64,000 bases of DNA from Guillardia theta CCMP2712 (lineage: Eukaryota; Cryptophyceae; Pyrenomonadales; Geminigeraceae). Numbering within the stretch: the first letter of the stretch is position 1; each line of letters opens with the position of its first letter. Location of the stretch: the NCBI RefSeq assembly GCF_000315625.1, contig NW_005434661.1:934886-998885 (forward strand), read 5' to 3'. The position numbers were made by a program, and so were the translations under genes. Below the pieces are notes generated by a model. It was not told the origin of the DNA, did not search any database, and saw only the letters and a program-made list of their open reading frames with translations. This document shows positions 51,401 to 63,908 of the stretch, piece by piece.

Positions 51401-52666
51401 GGTGTCACTGCACGGCAACCCGCTGCTATGCTACTATCCCACTTGGCCTCTCACCATTATCAGCATGGATTCAAGATTACGCAGCTGCTACGACACCTAC
51501 CCTTCCACGACTCCGCCTGTAGTTCAGTCATCTGCAACTCAGCCTAATGGGTTCTTAACTGTACCGTCATGGTTCTTCAACGGCACGACTCCACCACCAG
51601 GTTACGGCAAGGTTTACAGCTCTTTTCACGTGAGTCCTGTGCTGTATGGAGTAGTGGCCGCTGCCGTCGCGTTTATCTCAGGCATCGCCTTTCTGGCAAG
51701 GTGGCGAGCCAAGAGGAGGAAGATTGAGCTCACCCGGTCCATCATCTCCGCCAGTCGTCTGCAGTCATCCAAGTCGTCAGGGGTCAGCCAGTGGGACGTT
51801 GAGCGAGCAGTGGTAGAGTCGAATGCAGAGCCTGGGATCCAAGCTGAGTGTGACATGGAGGCAGCATGGGACGAGGTCCCGCAAGACTCGGACGGGGAGG
51901 AGGTCCTGCAAGACTCGGACGGGGAGGAGGTCCTGCAAGACTCGGACGGGGAGGAGGTCCTGCAAGACTCGGACGGGAAGCGTGCGGGCAAAAGACGGAC
52001 CAGGCTGACGCAGCGCGAGCTCTTCTACTGGCCCAGGCTCAAGCCATCCGAGGGCGATTCCACAGGGACAGTCGGAGATACTGGAGGTGAGGGAGACGAT
52101 GAGTTGGATGGCAGCGGCTTCTCAAAAGTGCTGAGAGCGTGGATGACAAGGGAGCACAAGCCACCAACTACCCGGAGGTAAGTTTGACTAGCTGCTGTGC
52201 TGTAGCTGCTCAAGTTGCTCACCGCAGGTCCGACCAGTCGCTCACCATCAAGATGGAGCTCGGTATCCTTTCCTCGTGTGTGCAGGACTCGCACGCACAT
52301 TTCGAGCCGTTGGAGATAGTGCGGGAAGTTCGCTTCGACAGTAACGGTAGTTCAATGCAAGACACGGACACCAGACGTAGTCAGGACGTGTCAGAGCTGA
52401 TCGTAGAGCAAGGCGCAGGAGATGCGGGGACGCCAGGCAGGCCCATGGCTGTTGGTCAGGACAGAGAGAGCGAGAGCTGTATGCAAGAAGAGGAAGAGCG
52501 ACTTGCGCCGCTGGGAGAAAGGTGAGCGCGTCATGGCGAGTCACTAGAGTAATGGTCGCGCAGCTTCCTCGGGGGGTCAAGGGCTGAGGAGCGTAAGGAG
52601 ACGGCAGGCTGCAGGGCCTGTTGCTTCAGGCTCCCGCCAGCATGTCGGCCTGAAACGCTTCGTTGA
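48438..52666 (+). CDS. Large single-pass transmembrane LRR protein, expanded by tandem duplication
   Basis: ATG 48438 starts a signal peptide (MNQLALTLLALTLGFAVPG). The Cys cap (MSCGGCLFTISSDGVLGREG) matches the smaller LRR protein at 39.9 kb. About 40 LRRs of 24 residues (GLTSLQTLDLSWNWLVSLP type, with the LPAGxF pattern also seen in variable lymphocyte receptors) fill the ectodomain. They are closed by a Cys-containing cap (NPLLCYYPTW, RLRSCYDTYPS), a membrane segment (LYGVVAAAVAFISGIAFLA) and basic stop-transfer RWRAKRRK. The cytoplasmic tail has tandem EEVLQDSDG repeats. A first donor (AG|GTAAGT, near 52179) leads to RSDQSLTIKMELGI and an acidic exon; a second (near 52521) leads to SFLGGSRAEERKE and the stop at 52664-52666. 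The ligand and signalling partners are unknown; no kinase, TIR or death domain is present. Confidence 0.8.
49690..49990 (+). repeat. 72-bp tandem LRR repeats
   Basis: Four or more almost identical 72-bp units (AACCAGCTGACGAGCCTGCC... ending ATCAATTC), each encoding one 24-residue LRR (SINSNQLTSLPAGIFAGLTS). Confidence 0.9.
50189..51017 (+). repeat. 216-bp tandem triplet-LRR repeats, four copies
   Basis: Four nearly identical 216-bp units, each encoding three LRRs (SLYSNQLASISAGAFAGLSS, SLDLSGNKLTSLPAGTFDGL, SLSNNELASLPAGVFANL). Only isolated changes are seen between copies (for example ctatcg versus ctttcg). Confidence 0.95.
51877..51985 (+). repeat. 27-bp tandem repeat in the cytoplasmic tail
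   Basis: Four copies of GAGGAGGTCCTGCAAGACTC plus GGACGGG encoding EEVLQDSDG. Acidic Ser/Asp motifs of this kind are typical casein-kinase-2-like sites (inference). Confidence 0.9.
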
Positions 52667-54240
52667 GATGACAAGTTTGGGCAGCTCTGACTAGCAAGCC
52701 CAGTGGAAGAGGAACATGGTGCGGTCATGGAGGAGAACAAGGTGTGTGTGGGAAGGATGGGAGGGAGGGAAGTGAGCGATGGCATAGCAGGAGGTCGATA
52801 GGAGGGAGTAAGGGTCGCATTAGGTGACTCATTCGTGTGAACAAGTTTGAGATGCAGTGTAGGCATCGATGATTGATTGAACTGCATCACGAACAACATG
52901 TTGAAAACAACTTCAATAACACTTGCAATGAAATTCTATGTACAGCCATTTTCATCATGCTTCTCTCTATCGTCATAATCCATTCTAATCACCATCTATA
53001 TCTTCCATCTGTCGTCATTATTTTCCTCTTCATCTCCATGTCACCATCTCTATCATTGTCGTAATCATCCTCACCTCCATCATTATGGTCTCCAACTGCA
53101 TCATCCTTGTCGTCATCATGATTCTTCTATGATCTTCGCTGTCATTCCTTTCATGGTCTTCATCCCTCTTCAGTTATCGTCTTCATCTCCATCATAATCA
53201 TCATCTCCATCCTCCTCCTCCTCTGCTCTTCATAATGATCATCTCAATCCTCCTCCTCCTCTGCTCATCACAATTATCATCTCATCATCGTCATCATCTT
53301 ATCATCTCATCATCGTCATCGTCTTATCATCTCGTCGTCATCATCGTCATCATCACCATACTCATCTACGATATTTGAATTTCGAGTTCGTAGCTGTACT
53401 AAACCCTGCCCGGCCGAAAATTCAAACGAGCAAGTAGGGGTGGGAGTACACAGAGGGTGGGTGGGGGGTTGCAAAGTTGGGGTATAGAGGGCGTCGAATA
53501 GTCAAAAGGGGGCAGGGGGGTTTTGTGACCGCTTGCAGTACCCTTATTTGAATATGTCTTTCGCCTATTGTTGTAGGGTCATGGTGGTCCATTTGAATCA
53601 CAGGGATCCATCATGACAATCGGGGTCGCCAAGGTACGATGGTAGGTCTGATAGGGGTGGGTCTCCTTTTGAAAGCAGTAGAGGACCGGGGGGTGGGGAA
53701 CCGCGCTAAAGCCCGTCCATGGCGGGAGGGTCAGCGTGAGCTGCGGCAGATCGAAGGAGGAGAAGGTGAGGCAAGAGGAGGTGTAAATCAGGGTCTTGAG
53801 ACAACAAGGACGAAGCTTGTGCTGAGAAAGGGTATCGATGTTACGCCTCGTACACGAGTGACTAGAGTTGGATTGAAGTCCGTCATGGGAGGGTTTGGGT
53901 GTGTGAAGAAAACTTTTCTTGCAAGGTTGTGCGGTGAGAGATAGAAGAGAGAATGAGAATGAACACACAATGCATTCAGAATATTCACGAGCAGGAATCT
54001 TCTCCCTCCTTGGTTTGTTATCGAGTGTCATCAGCAAAGAAGGGTTGGCAAGTTGTATTTTTTGAATCCTGGAACCCTCGCGTTCATATGTAACTTCAAA
54101 GGCCAAGAATAGGAGGACGGAAGTAATAATCTTAGAGAGATGATCATGTTCTTGTTATACGACAACTTGTTTCAGCCCCGAGATAATTTCTGAATCTGAT
54201 TGAATCGCTTTGTTTTCCTGCAGAGTTGCAAGAATTCCTG
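52667..54240. other. Intergenic with CAT/ATC microsatellites
   Basis: 52960-53370 is dominated by imperfect CATCAT/TCGTCATC repeats; 53440-53520 is G-rich. ORFs on both strands (for example 53579-54106 minus, 53639-53944 plus) show no family signature and are not called. Confidence 0.5.
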
Positions 54241-55693
54241 ATGATGGCTGACGAATCACAGTCAAGAAACGCAATGACCAACTCATCCCTCCTCAAGAGA
54301 AACCGATCGGCTCTTGTAGACATCACCAACACCATCACCACAAGGTCACGAGCAGCGAAGGAGCAGGTGAATGATCTCGTCTTTGTGCGACGAATTGACA
54401 GGGTTCAGTCCAAGGTGAGCGTGGCAACGAGGGAGGAAGTGAAGGAGATTTTAGCGAGAGATGATATGGTCATGTCACCGAATGTTTGCGGTAGGGAACT
54501 TTCTTCGAGATTGAACTTCTTAGTCACCCCTGCTCAGATTCTTCGCTCTTGGATGATACCGAAACTACAATGCGCAATTCTGATTTGGTCATTGCTCATG
54601 ATCAATCCAACAGGAACAACACCGATGGCTGTGGGGAATATGCTATCGAGATCTTCGAGCATCTGATCAACACGGAGAGGAGGCTGAGCCCTTCCTTTAA
54701 CTACATGGAGCAAGTCCAGCACGATATCAACCCAACTATGCGAGGCATCCTCATCGACTGGCTTGTGGAGGTTGCAGAAGAGTACAAGCTTTCATCGGAG
54801 AATCTCTTCCTCTCTACCAACTACGTGGACAGATTCTTGTCAGTCATGCCTGTCCTTCGCTCCAAGCTTCAGCTGGTGGGAGTGACGTGCATGCTGATCG
54901 CATCAAAGTATGAAGAGATCAATGCTCCTCAAGTAGAAGACTTCGTCTATATCACCGACAGCACGTACTCAGCCCAGGAGGTAACTTAGAGTGGCTTGAT
55001 CTCTGCTTCTTCTAAGTGTCCTTGCAGGTGCTACAGATGGAAGTTGTGATTCTGCATGCGTTGAAGTTCAACCTCACAGCCGTTACCCCACACAATTTCC
55101 TTACAAGACTTTGCAGCCTCCTCAATCATGACCAGCAGACCAAACACTTGTGCGAGTACTTGACGGAGATCACGATTCAAGAGTTTCAGTACCTCAAGTA
55201 TCGACCGAGTGTCATCGCTGCAAGTGCTGTCTGTCTGGGTATGCATACGGTACCCTTAGCCCTGTCCTCTCTGCTCCTCATAACTCCTGTCGCAGCTCCG
55301 CAAAGACTCGCTCCATCCCATGTTCCTGCAAGTCCTTTCCATGTGGCGCATAGAGCTTGGCGAGCTCGCTGAATGCGTGCGAGAGCTGCACGGTACTCAC
55401 GTCCGGATAGCCAACAAGACGAGGACGCTGCAGGCGTCCAGCGACAAGTTCGCGCACAGCAAACTGTGAGCGTGGATGATGAGAGTGATGATGCATCTGG
55501 AGGAAACGGGAGAAGGAAGGATGTGACTTGGAAGAAGGGCGAGGGAGGGTTGGAGGGGTGGTGGGGAGGATGTGCCATGTGACTGCCCTCTTGTCACGTT
55601 TCCTCTATGTTGATCCTACTGACGTTGGGCAGATCTCGGGCGAGCAGCATTCCTCCACAGCCCAGCTTACCGGCCATGCTGGATCATCTCTAG
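54241..55693 (+). CDS. Cyclin A-type mitotic cyclin, multi-exon
   Basis: The first ATG is at 54241 (MMADESQSRNAMTNSSLLK). A destruction box RSALVDITN (RxxLxxxxN) lies near residue 23, marking it for anaphase-promoting-complex degradation. A 48-nt intron (54491-54538, phase 1) joins DSSLLDDTETT. The cyclin N box follows: EYAIEIFEHLINTERR, MRGILIDWLVEVAEEYKLSS, ENLFLSTNYVDRFLS, LQLVGVTCMLIASKYEEINA. After a second intron comes the C box: VLQMEVVILHALKFNLTAVT, FQYLKYRPSVIAASAVCL. MRGILIDWLVEV and KYEEI..P are mitotic cyclin signatures; the IDRFLS-type helix and ITDSTY favour A over B. The last exons (SLHPMFLQVLSMWRIELGEL, then SRASSIPPQPSLPAMLDHL, stop 55691-55693) are less certain. It activates a cyclin-dependent kinase. 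Confidence 0.8.
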
Positions 55694-55897
55694 ACCAACC
55701 TCTAGCGTATACTACACTCATCGAGCTCGACAAGGCGGCAGGCCCGCCTCCTCTCGTCAGATGACAGCCTTAGCCTACGGTGCACGCTCGTCTCGTGCTG
55801 GAAGTGGCTCTCCACCACCTCTGCCATACTATTCAAATTTAATGATGACAGTGCAGTGACAATGAAACACTAATGCGCTGAACCGAGTGACTCCCGT

Positions 55898-58796
55898 CTA
55901 CTTACGAAGAAGGGGCTTCCCAAGCCGCTGGGACGCCATGACCGTTCCTCGCTGCACCTTCTGACACGGATCAAGAGCTGCAAGCGCGCAGCTTGTGGCC
56001 ATACTCTCCGATTGAAGCACTTCTGGCGAGCTTGGAAGCCCGTCATCAACTTCAAAATTCATGGGAGTCCGCGCGCCTGAAGCAGTCGACGCCAAGCTAG
56101 CCTCTGTGTAGTTCTCCTCCGAGTCAGAACCATTATGGTTGACCAGCAACCCGCCTTGGTACAAGCCGCCGTTGCTTCCACCTGAAGGCTGAGCCCACCG
56201 TTCAAACAGCCGAGAGCCCGTGGTACCAGAATGGGCCGAGAGACCTCCCACAAATGGAACAGCCCCGAACGAATTGTTGGAACCTGCGAATGGCATGTTT
56301 CCTTGAAATGCCGAGTACGGCACAAACGAACTTCCGGGGTCAGATGTGGCTGGTATTTGATCTAACGAGGTAGCAATAGCCATGACATGCTCAATGCTTG
56401 TCAGCGGGTTGAGCGCGAATGACTCCACGTCGACTTCTTCCTCTGAAAAAACTCCTTTGCTTTGCGGCTGCCACCTTGGGTGTCCATTTCCGTTTGACAA
56501 CGGCACATGCGAAGGTGTACTTGTATGTATCGGCACCTGAGGCTTGTGAATTTGAGGCTGTGCTTTAGGCTGCTGCACGATTTGTGGCTGAGAACGCAGC
56601 TGCGTCTGGGGCTGGGGCTGGGGCTGGGGCTGGGCTGGGCTTGGGGCTTGGGCCGGAGCCGATGCACGAGCTGGAACACGAGTCTGAACTTGTGCTTGAG
56701 CATGTGCTGGAGGTTGAGATCGTGTGAGTGCGGGACCTTGATTGAAGTATGCAGAATTGTTCTCAGCCTTTGAAGCTGGCGCAACTGACTGGTAGCCATT
56801 CGAATGATTTGAAGCCACCGTTTGGGTCGGCATGGTGGAAGAAACGTCAACCTTACCAGCCAATATTGCCTGTACGCGCAATTGTCGTTGGACGGGGTTG
56901 AGGGAGTTGTCACGCATGATCGCAGCTATCTGCTGCTTCTTGGCATACTCAACCCCACCTTCTTTCTCCTCCTCTTCGACCATTGCTTGTCTAGCAGCCT
57001 CTTCTTCTGCCTTCCTTTCGGCTTCCTCTGCCTTACGGCGTTCCTCAGCTTCTAGTTCCAGCTTTCTTTGCTTCTCTGCCTCTTCCTGTGCTTTTCGTCG
57101 AGCTTCTGCTTTCTTTCTAGCCTTCTCTTCTTCTTGAGCCTTTTTCTTGGCCTTCTCTTCTTCCTTCTTCTTCTTCTCTTCCTCTTCCGCAGCCTTCTTC
57201 GCTGCTTCTTCTGCGGCCTTCTTAGCAGCTTTTGCCTCTACGTTGAAGAAGTCAGTTGACAAGAAAAAGGAATTTGATTTGATCAAATATGAAGATACCT
57301 TGTTGCTTCTTTCTCTTTTCAGCTTGCTTTTGCTTCTTTGCTTCTGCCTTCTGATTTTTCTCTTCCTCCTCACGGATAAGATCCTCTTGCAATTGCAACG
57401 CCAGTTTCTCATGATAAGCCGGGTGTACGTTGGTAATATACATCCCACACATAGCAAATACTGAGAGCATTTGACGACCCATAGCTTCAAGGCAAGCTCC
57501 ATCGCAGCTTTGTGGTTTTAGGTGCTTGACCAGCGCTCTCACATTGTCCAGAGCGTCGGATACTTGAGCACGGAAGACATCAACAAAATTGGCGGAGTTG
57601 CTCATCCTTATAACGCCTTTGTGAGTGCGGAGCATCACACGAGATGATGCTTTCAATGTCCCAGCAGTCAGCTGATCGACACTGTCATGCCTACTTACAA
57701 GAGAACTTAATCCACCCGATGATTCGGGAGTCAATCTTTCGATTCGTAGGACAGTTCCTTCACCACCGCTCACAACTGCAATCCCCGTACAACCAACAAG
57801 AGATCTCTTCGCACTGTCTTGCAAGCCGTTGGAGCAGTCATGCGCTGCCTTGAAGATAACATCTGCAGCCAAATAGGTGGCTGGCTGGTCTCGAGAAAAC
57901 AATCGAGCTTTCACGTTCAGAAGCACCTCATCCATGGTAATCTGCAACAAAGCTCTCTTCTTAGCATCAGGTAAACCTGTCCAAAAATCGCTGAACCCTT
58001 TGTGCAAGACGCTGTTTCCACACAGCTTATCCAGTCTTTGCAGCTCGTCCTTCAAGAAAGGCTCGAAGTAGCTTTGAAGAACTCTTTCATAGTACAAGCC
58101 GCACAATGATTTCCTGTAAACCCTGTTCACAGGCATATACTCGTGGGTCACCACATGTACTGTAGCCTGGAGAGTAATCTTCCCCTGGTCATCAGCCCAT
58201 CCCTGAGATACATCATGCAGCTTGCTTAGGTTGATCAGCTTGCTCCAACCCCAGGCACTGTCACGTTTGCCTCGAAATATATCATACCCGGTGTGAGTTG
58301 ATGTTTTGGAAGGATCCTTATTGACAACAGCAATCTGATAGTGTGCCGTTTGGCTCCATCCAGGCAGTTGTTTGCGATCTACTGCGCACAGAAACACAGA
58401 AAGTGTTTTGTCACTTTGACTATCTCCGTAAGGATACATCTCCAGCTTCCATTCGAAGCCCCCGACTTCGAAGACATCACTGCAAACGATATTAGACAGA
58501 TCCAAAGGATGATATTGATTGTCAACAATCATATTGAAAGTCATGAGAGAATGAGAAACAAACTCGCTCTACCTGAACTGTCGAATTTTGCTGATATCAG
58601 CAAGTGAATCTTTATCGGCTGGAGCCGCTGGCAATGCAACAGTCCAGGTAAATTGGCCATAGTGGTTGTTGTTGCCTGCTTCAAAGTTGCACGGATCTCG
58701 ATCTGGTGCAGGGGACGGAGCGATCTCTTCCTCCTCTTCGTCGTCGTCATGTTCATGATTGCAAGAAGCAGATGCTGCTGCTGGTGCGTTTGACAT
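55898..58796 (-). CDS. MATH (TRAF-like) domain protein with long Glu/Lys coiled coil
   Basis: ATG at 58796 (MSNAPAAASASCNHEHDDDE) opens an acidic leader, then YGQFTWTVALPAAP starts a MATH domain. An intron (about 58511-58577) joins SDVFEVGGFEWKLEMYPYGD, LSVFLCAVDRKQLPGWSQTA and the strands ending in ITLQATVHVV. A helical region follows (LYYERVLQSYFEPFLKDELQ), then a coiled coil (EEEKNQKAEAKKQKQAEKRK). A 59-nt intron near 57242-57300 separates this from a long Lys/Glu/Ala segment, after which comes YAKKQQIAAIMRDNSLNPVQ, a short motif also seen in ubiquitin-related proteins. The tail is rich in Gln, Pro and Ser and stops at 55898. MATH proteins recruit substrates or receptors, often to ubiquitin ligases; the overall architecture resembles plant TRAF-like adaptors (inference). 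Confidence 0.7.
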
Positions 58797-60336
58797 TGCT
58801 TGTTATTCAACCGGAACTGAAATCGCTCCTCTCTGGTCTAACGATCACGAGCATGTCAGAAGAGAGAAAAAAAGTGCCATGCAGAAGAAAACAAAGACAT
58901 AGGTGTAGAAGTATGTCTGCAGAAGAAACAAAGACATAGGCGTAGAAGTATGTCTATATTAATCCTTGGGAGTTGCTCCGTGAGCCAAAACATTACACAA
59001 ACAAGGCCTCGAGACCACCGAAGAGGTTTTGGTTGTCTTAAACTGGTTGTGGTTGTCTTAAACTGGACGTGGTTGTCTCAAACTGTTCACCAAGATTTCT
59101 CTAATTGCAATACTTCACTCAGATATACTTGACTATACACAACCTGATCATCATCGTTCCAACGCAACGTCCTAAAGCCACAAACCACAACAAAAAGGAA
59201 GAAGAACATTAATGTTGCTGCTGGGACTAACGAGGGGAGGCACTTCGAAGCGCAGAGGTTCAGCCCCTAGCCCAATTACAAACAGGGCAGAGGAGGAGGC
59301 CACAAGAAACTACCGCTCCACTTCCTCATCCCTCGGCTGTCCCTGCATTGGCAGGCGCCGCTAAAAGCCTATGGTATGGTCGGCATCGACACTAAGGGGG
59401 TGGGGGTGGACTCAGATTCCGGGGTAGGTCTGTACAGGGGGTAGGTGTGAGGTGTTGGAAGAGGCCACGATGAGGGGTGGCGGTGCTTCTTTACCAGCGA
59501 AGCAATTTATCTCATTCAGGAGGGGTGGTATATAGAGCCTACTGACTGTACCGGTGATGGCTTTTTGAGGGAACGCTAGGGAGGTCGCGAGAAACAGGAT
59601 GATTTACATGGGTGGGGTGAATGGATCACCGGTCCAACGCTAATTTGGCTGGTCATCAAAGCCACCGGTGCTGAAGATTATCCAGAAATAGTGGGTAGGG
59701 TGATACTCTTCACATGCTCATGCACTGGAAACCCCAAGGGTAGGTGGATAAAAGTGATGGGTAGTGGAATCGTTTATCGCCAATGTATAGAGAGAAATAG
59801 GGGTATATTCAGGATAAATTAGGGGTAGGGGTGATGATTGATTGAAGTGGCTTGGATCAGGGTGGGTGTAAGACCAATGGACAAGGGGGTCCAATGACCT
59901 GTTAGTTGCAGACGGAAGTGATGCACTAGGCAACGAGTAGACCCACCTAGACCCCAGTTTCTTCCTATTTAAGTGAATTATTCTTCGCCTTGTTTTAGAG
60001 TTTATGAGTAAACATTTCAGTTAATAATTCCCGTTTTGTTAAAATAATTTTATTTATTTGTTTTGGATTGCATTCACTTGCTAATGAGTAGCATTTGAAA
60101 CTCAATAAAAAAAACATAGAAGACATCCTGTACTCTACCCGATACCCACCCGTGTCTATCTTCATCACTCTTGACAACCCCTACCATGCCTTTGCCCGGC
60201 CTCTTTTCTTCTACCCCCTGGTACCCCCTCACTCTCATCTTACCACCCCTACCTCCGAGACTACCCACCACCCACCTTCAGTTTTCAGTCCAACCGCTTT
60301 GCCGCGTACAGCCTTGTGCAGCTGCCGCTATGCTTG
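58797..60336. other. Intergenic with small tandem repeats
   Basis: Contains a 37-38 bp direct duplication (58881-58955, unit with AACAAAGACATAGG), a triplicate GGTTGTCTTAAACT motif (59026-59085) and G-rich stretches (59390-59470, 59730-59890). No supportable gene. Confidence 0.5.
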
Positions 60337-60690
60337 TTTGAGTAAATGTACTACTTAACTTTGAGAAATGATTTTACTCACCATGGCGGCGGCACGTATC
60401 ACACGGCGGCGTTAGTCATCACTGATCATGCCCGGGCCCGGGCCCCGGCCCGGGTCGTACCGTGCAGTGCGCACCTTCACCCTCCGAGGCTCGCGATGAT
60501 GGCATCTAAACTTCGGCCGCCGTCCGGGTTCCGAGTTCAAGTGTTCAGCCTGGCCGCAGGCCGCACTGATCAAGGGGGGCACGCACTCTCAGTACCGCGC
60601 GGCGGGCCCGGCGACCGTACGGTAGTACGGGGCCCGAGTCACTGCCTGACTCAGTGATCGTCCGGTCGGCGAGTCCGAAGTTGATTCGCC
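60337..60690. mobile_element. GC-rich dispersed element, second edge-sharing copy
   Basis: Starts TTTGAGTAAATG and ends GAGTCCGAAGTTGATTC, the same edges in the same order as the block at 39505-39845. The interior is GC-rich (GCCCGGGCCCGGGCCCCGG) with CCTCCGAGGCTCG and GTCCGGTC words shared with that copy. No coding capacity; about 340-350 bp. Confidence 0.45.
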
Positions 60691-60813
60691 TGTGTCTTGA
60701 ATGGAATCAAAAAGTATTTTTAGATTCTGGTGGTCTCGTAGTACATTTTGGTATGTAGGTACAAAGTATTGTAATCATAAAATGTTTATAAAAAGTCTAA
60801 CTGCCGGCACAAC

Positions 60814-60893
60814 ATGCTGCCCCTCCCTCCCTCCCTCCCTCGCTCCTCGCTCCCTCCCTCCCTCCTCCCTCCCTCCCTCGCTCCTTTGCACCT
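60814..60893 (+). repeat. (CCCT)n / CTCC microsatellite
   Basis: Imperfect run of CCCT and CCTCGCTC units ahead of the potassium channel gene. Confidence 0.9.
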
Positions 60894-61176
60894 GCTTCCA
60901 ATCCTCACACACTCAGTCAGTCCTGTCTTCTGAACTTGGTGTGCGTGCCTGTGCGGCTCGGTTGTCTCATTCGTTGACATTGATGCGGGTCAACACGGAT
61001 CTCCACATTCCCCCTCTGCAACTGTCCACTTCTTCTCCTCAGCATCTCAATCTCATGAGGCCTTGAGAGTCTGCCTTCTGTTATAAGACAAGTTGCTATG
61101 TTTCCATCATTGCTGCTTCTGAAATCTACTGAACATCTTACTTTTGCTCTGCAGATTTTCACGGGTTGGTTGGAAC

Positions 61177-63908
61177 ATGGGGGCAGTACACCCGAGCTGG
61201 CCAGGCTTGGAAACTTATCTGAATTACTTTGTCCCTGTCAATGCATCAGAGACTGTTCCTCTGTGCGAGAGCGACATCTCACTCGGACCATGTTACAACC
61301 TTCCATCGCCCTATCAGAACATATCTCAACAAGCGTTCTTCGGGACGTTCCGTGTGTTCATGTTCTGTGTGACAGTGCAAGTGTGTGCCATCCTGCTGTC
61401 GCTGCTGTATGACCTCTTGAAGAAGCTTGTGATGGTGAGCTGAACTACAATCACCACCGACTCCTGCCCCTCTTTGACCGTCTCCTCTTTCTTTTTCTTG
61501 CCACGTCCCCGTCCATGCTGCAGCTTGCCGATGAATGTTTGGCTTCCACAACTTGACAGTTTGATCGGCAGAAGATCCAAGTGAGTCTCGGTTCCTTCAA
61601 GAACATTGTCTCTTACCCGCATGCCTACACTCTGCCATGGATGATCTTGGTATCTATCGGCAGCATCCCCTCAGCTCGTGGTGATATGGTTGGGCAGGAT
61701 GCGTTGGAGGTTGTTCTGTCGCTAGTCTCGTTCATCACGTTCATCATCCGATCCTACGATGTACAGGATAGCTACCTGGAAGCCACCAACCTCCTCCTCT
61801 GGATTGTCGAGGGCCTCCTCTTCATCCGCTACCTCCTCAGCTGGTCCACTGCTCTTAAGAAGACGCGGCATGTTGTGTCTCTTTGCCAGGTCTTTAGTTT
61901 GACCAGCATCTCCTCTGCCTTCGTCGTCCCTTTCCTCACAAGAGGATGGCTGCCTTTCAACTTCCTGCGCGCTGTCACGGTCACCTGGCCCATCCATCGC
62001 CTGTTTGAGGAGCTTGACTTCCCCGAGATCTACGAGAATGTCGTACTGAGCATGACGGACTTCGTTGCCATGGTCTTCTCGTTTGCAGGCATCATCTTCA
62101 TCCTCGAAAACATCGGCAATCCTCCTGGATGGTGAGGCCACCCTTCCTACAACAACCCCCACCTGTTGAGGGTAGCCCGACTTCTCTCCTCCCTCGTCTC
62201 CCTCGTTCCGCTCCTTGGCTCCTCCTCCTCCTCCTTCCCCGCTTGTCCCTAGAACCTTCTCTATGAGCCTTGCTCTATCCCTCCTGCCTCTCCTTTTTTC
62301 CCCGCCCCTTCGTCCTCCTCCCTCTGCCTTGGCCTCAATCTGCAGCAGGTACGACTCACAGGACACGAGTCTGAGCTTCTTCAAGTCCGTCTGGTATGTC
62401 ACCGTCACGATCTCTACCGTGGGCTACGGGGACGTCTACCCTATCTCCTTCTTGGGGCGCATAGCAGGCATGCTCTTCATCGTTACCGGCGTGCTCTTCT
62501 TCGGGACCAAAACTTCGCAGATCGCGCTCCTGCTACAGGAGTCAGCGCAGGGGCGCGGGAGGTTCTCCAACAGGCGCAAGTCCCACGTCATCCTGACTGG
62601 CAAGCTCGACGAGGTGAGGGGAACGATCGAAGAGGAGGAGGAGGGCTGGAGCAGATGGAGCAGGAGCGAGCGCGGGAGGGGCAGGCAGGATAGGTAGGGG
62701 AGCAGAAGGAAGGAGCCTGACATGGAGTGCAGGTGAATTTCCGCGACTTCCTGCAAGAATATTTCCACAGAGAGCATGCAGGGCACAGGAAGGCTGGGCT
62801 CAAACTCTGCGCGCTCGCTTCATACCTCCTCAAGATCGACCGCGTGGGCAGCAGGAGGAGCCTCCCGCTCAACAAGCTTAGCGTCCTCCAGGGTCACTTC
62901 CCCACCGACAAGCATCGCGTGCGAGTGGCGAACGCGGCTGCGATCTTCCTGCTGAGCAAGTCGCACACGACGGAGGACGGAAGAATGGAGGACAAGGAGC
63001 AGCTGTTCTGTGCGCTCAAGGCGAAGCTGTGGAGGAGCAGCATTGAGGTCTACACGAACCTGCTGGATCGCAGGAGCTTGCTGCACTCCTCAGGCATCAT
63101 CGCACTCTGCTCCTCGTCTCTGCGAGACGGGCTCCTCTGCAAGTCCGCCTCCTGCCCCGGCGTCATCCCCCTCGTCGGCAACCTCGTCGTCTCCGCCAAC
63201 GCCAAGTCGCTCTCAGCAACGGACGTCAGCACGCGCCTGCTGCTGCCGCAGACCTACCTCGACGGGCTCGAGCTTGAGGTCTACGAGGTGATCCTCCCCG
63301 ACTTACTCCTCGAGCGCACCTTCGGAGATCTCGCCGAGCTTCTCTTCCTTGACCTCGGCATCCTCCTCCTCGCCGTCGACGTTTCTGACGACGACGGAGC
63401 TCTCCTGACCTCCAAGGGCTTCCGGAGCCGCCGCAGCCAGTCCCCCGCCTCCCTCCCTCCTGCTGAGGAGGGAACGAGGAGCATTCAGGTCTTCCCCGGG
63501 AAGGACTTTGTGGTGGAGAAGAGGAGAGCATACATCATCGCCAAAGAAAACCCCCAGCGTCTCATCGAGGAGCGCGCCATGGCGTCCTCCCGCCTGTCCT
63601 CCAGCAGGAAGTCTCAAGTCGCTCCCTTGGTGCAGGACAACCCTCGTTCCCTCAGCGGCAAGTCCTTCGGACATGATGCGCACTCTCTCTCTCCTCCTCC
63701 TCCTCCTCCTCGACGCCTCGAACCCTCCCCATCTGTCACGGTTGGAGGCACAAACTTCGGCGAGGAGGAGGCGGGACCAGCATCTGGCGCTGCAGAGAGC
63801 AGGAGAGGAGGAGAAGGAGGAGGAGGAGGAGGAGGAGGAGGAGGAGGAGGAGGAGGAGCGAGAAGGAGCAAGAAGCCCCGAGACCATCCCACTGAAGCCT
63901 CTTCCTAA
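61177..63908 (+). CDS. BK/Slo-type potassium channel with RCK domain, 3' end uncertain
   Basis: ATG 61177 (MGAVHPSWPGLETYLNYFVP) starts an extracellular N-terminus with glycosylation and Cys sites, then a first membrane helix (VFMFCVTVQVCAILLSLLYD). Exon 61578-62132 carries S1 to S5-like segments, including WMILVSIGSIPSARG and an Arg/Lys-poor S4 region (FNFLRAVTVTWPIHRL). After a pyrimidine-rich intron of about 210 nt comes SFFKSVWYVTVTISTVGYGD; TVGYGD (62416-62433) is the K+ selectivity filter. The S6 helix and HVILTGKLDE begin the RCK domain, continued after another intron by VNFRDFLQEYFHREHAGH, VANAAAIFLLSKSH and LWRSSIEVYTNLL, as in Slo channels. The N-terminal extra helix also fits BK. 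The frame ends at 63906-63908 after a poly-Gly run, but an alternative frame continues to the window edge, so more exons may follow. Confidence 0.8.
63812..63858 (+). repeat. (GGA)n run encoding poly-Gly
   Basis: Near-perfect GGAGGAGGA run of about 45 nt in the channel C-terminus; length changes of multiples of three would be tolerated. Confidence 0.95.

Noticed and set aside
52250-52300. 23-nt intron (GTATCC...TGTGCAG) in the LRR gene tail
   Set aside because: Removing it shifts to a frame that stops soon, whereas the unspliced frame stays open to the next good donor.
53579-54106. Minus-strand 175-codon gene
   Set aside because: No domain, low-complexity neighbourhood and an equally open frame on the other strand.
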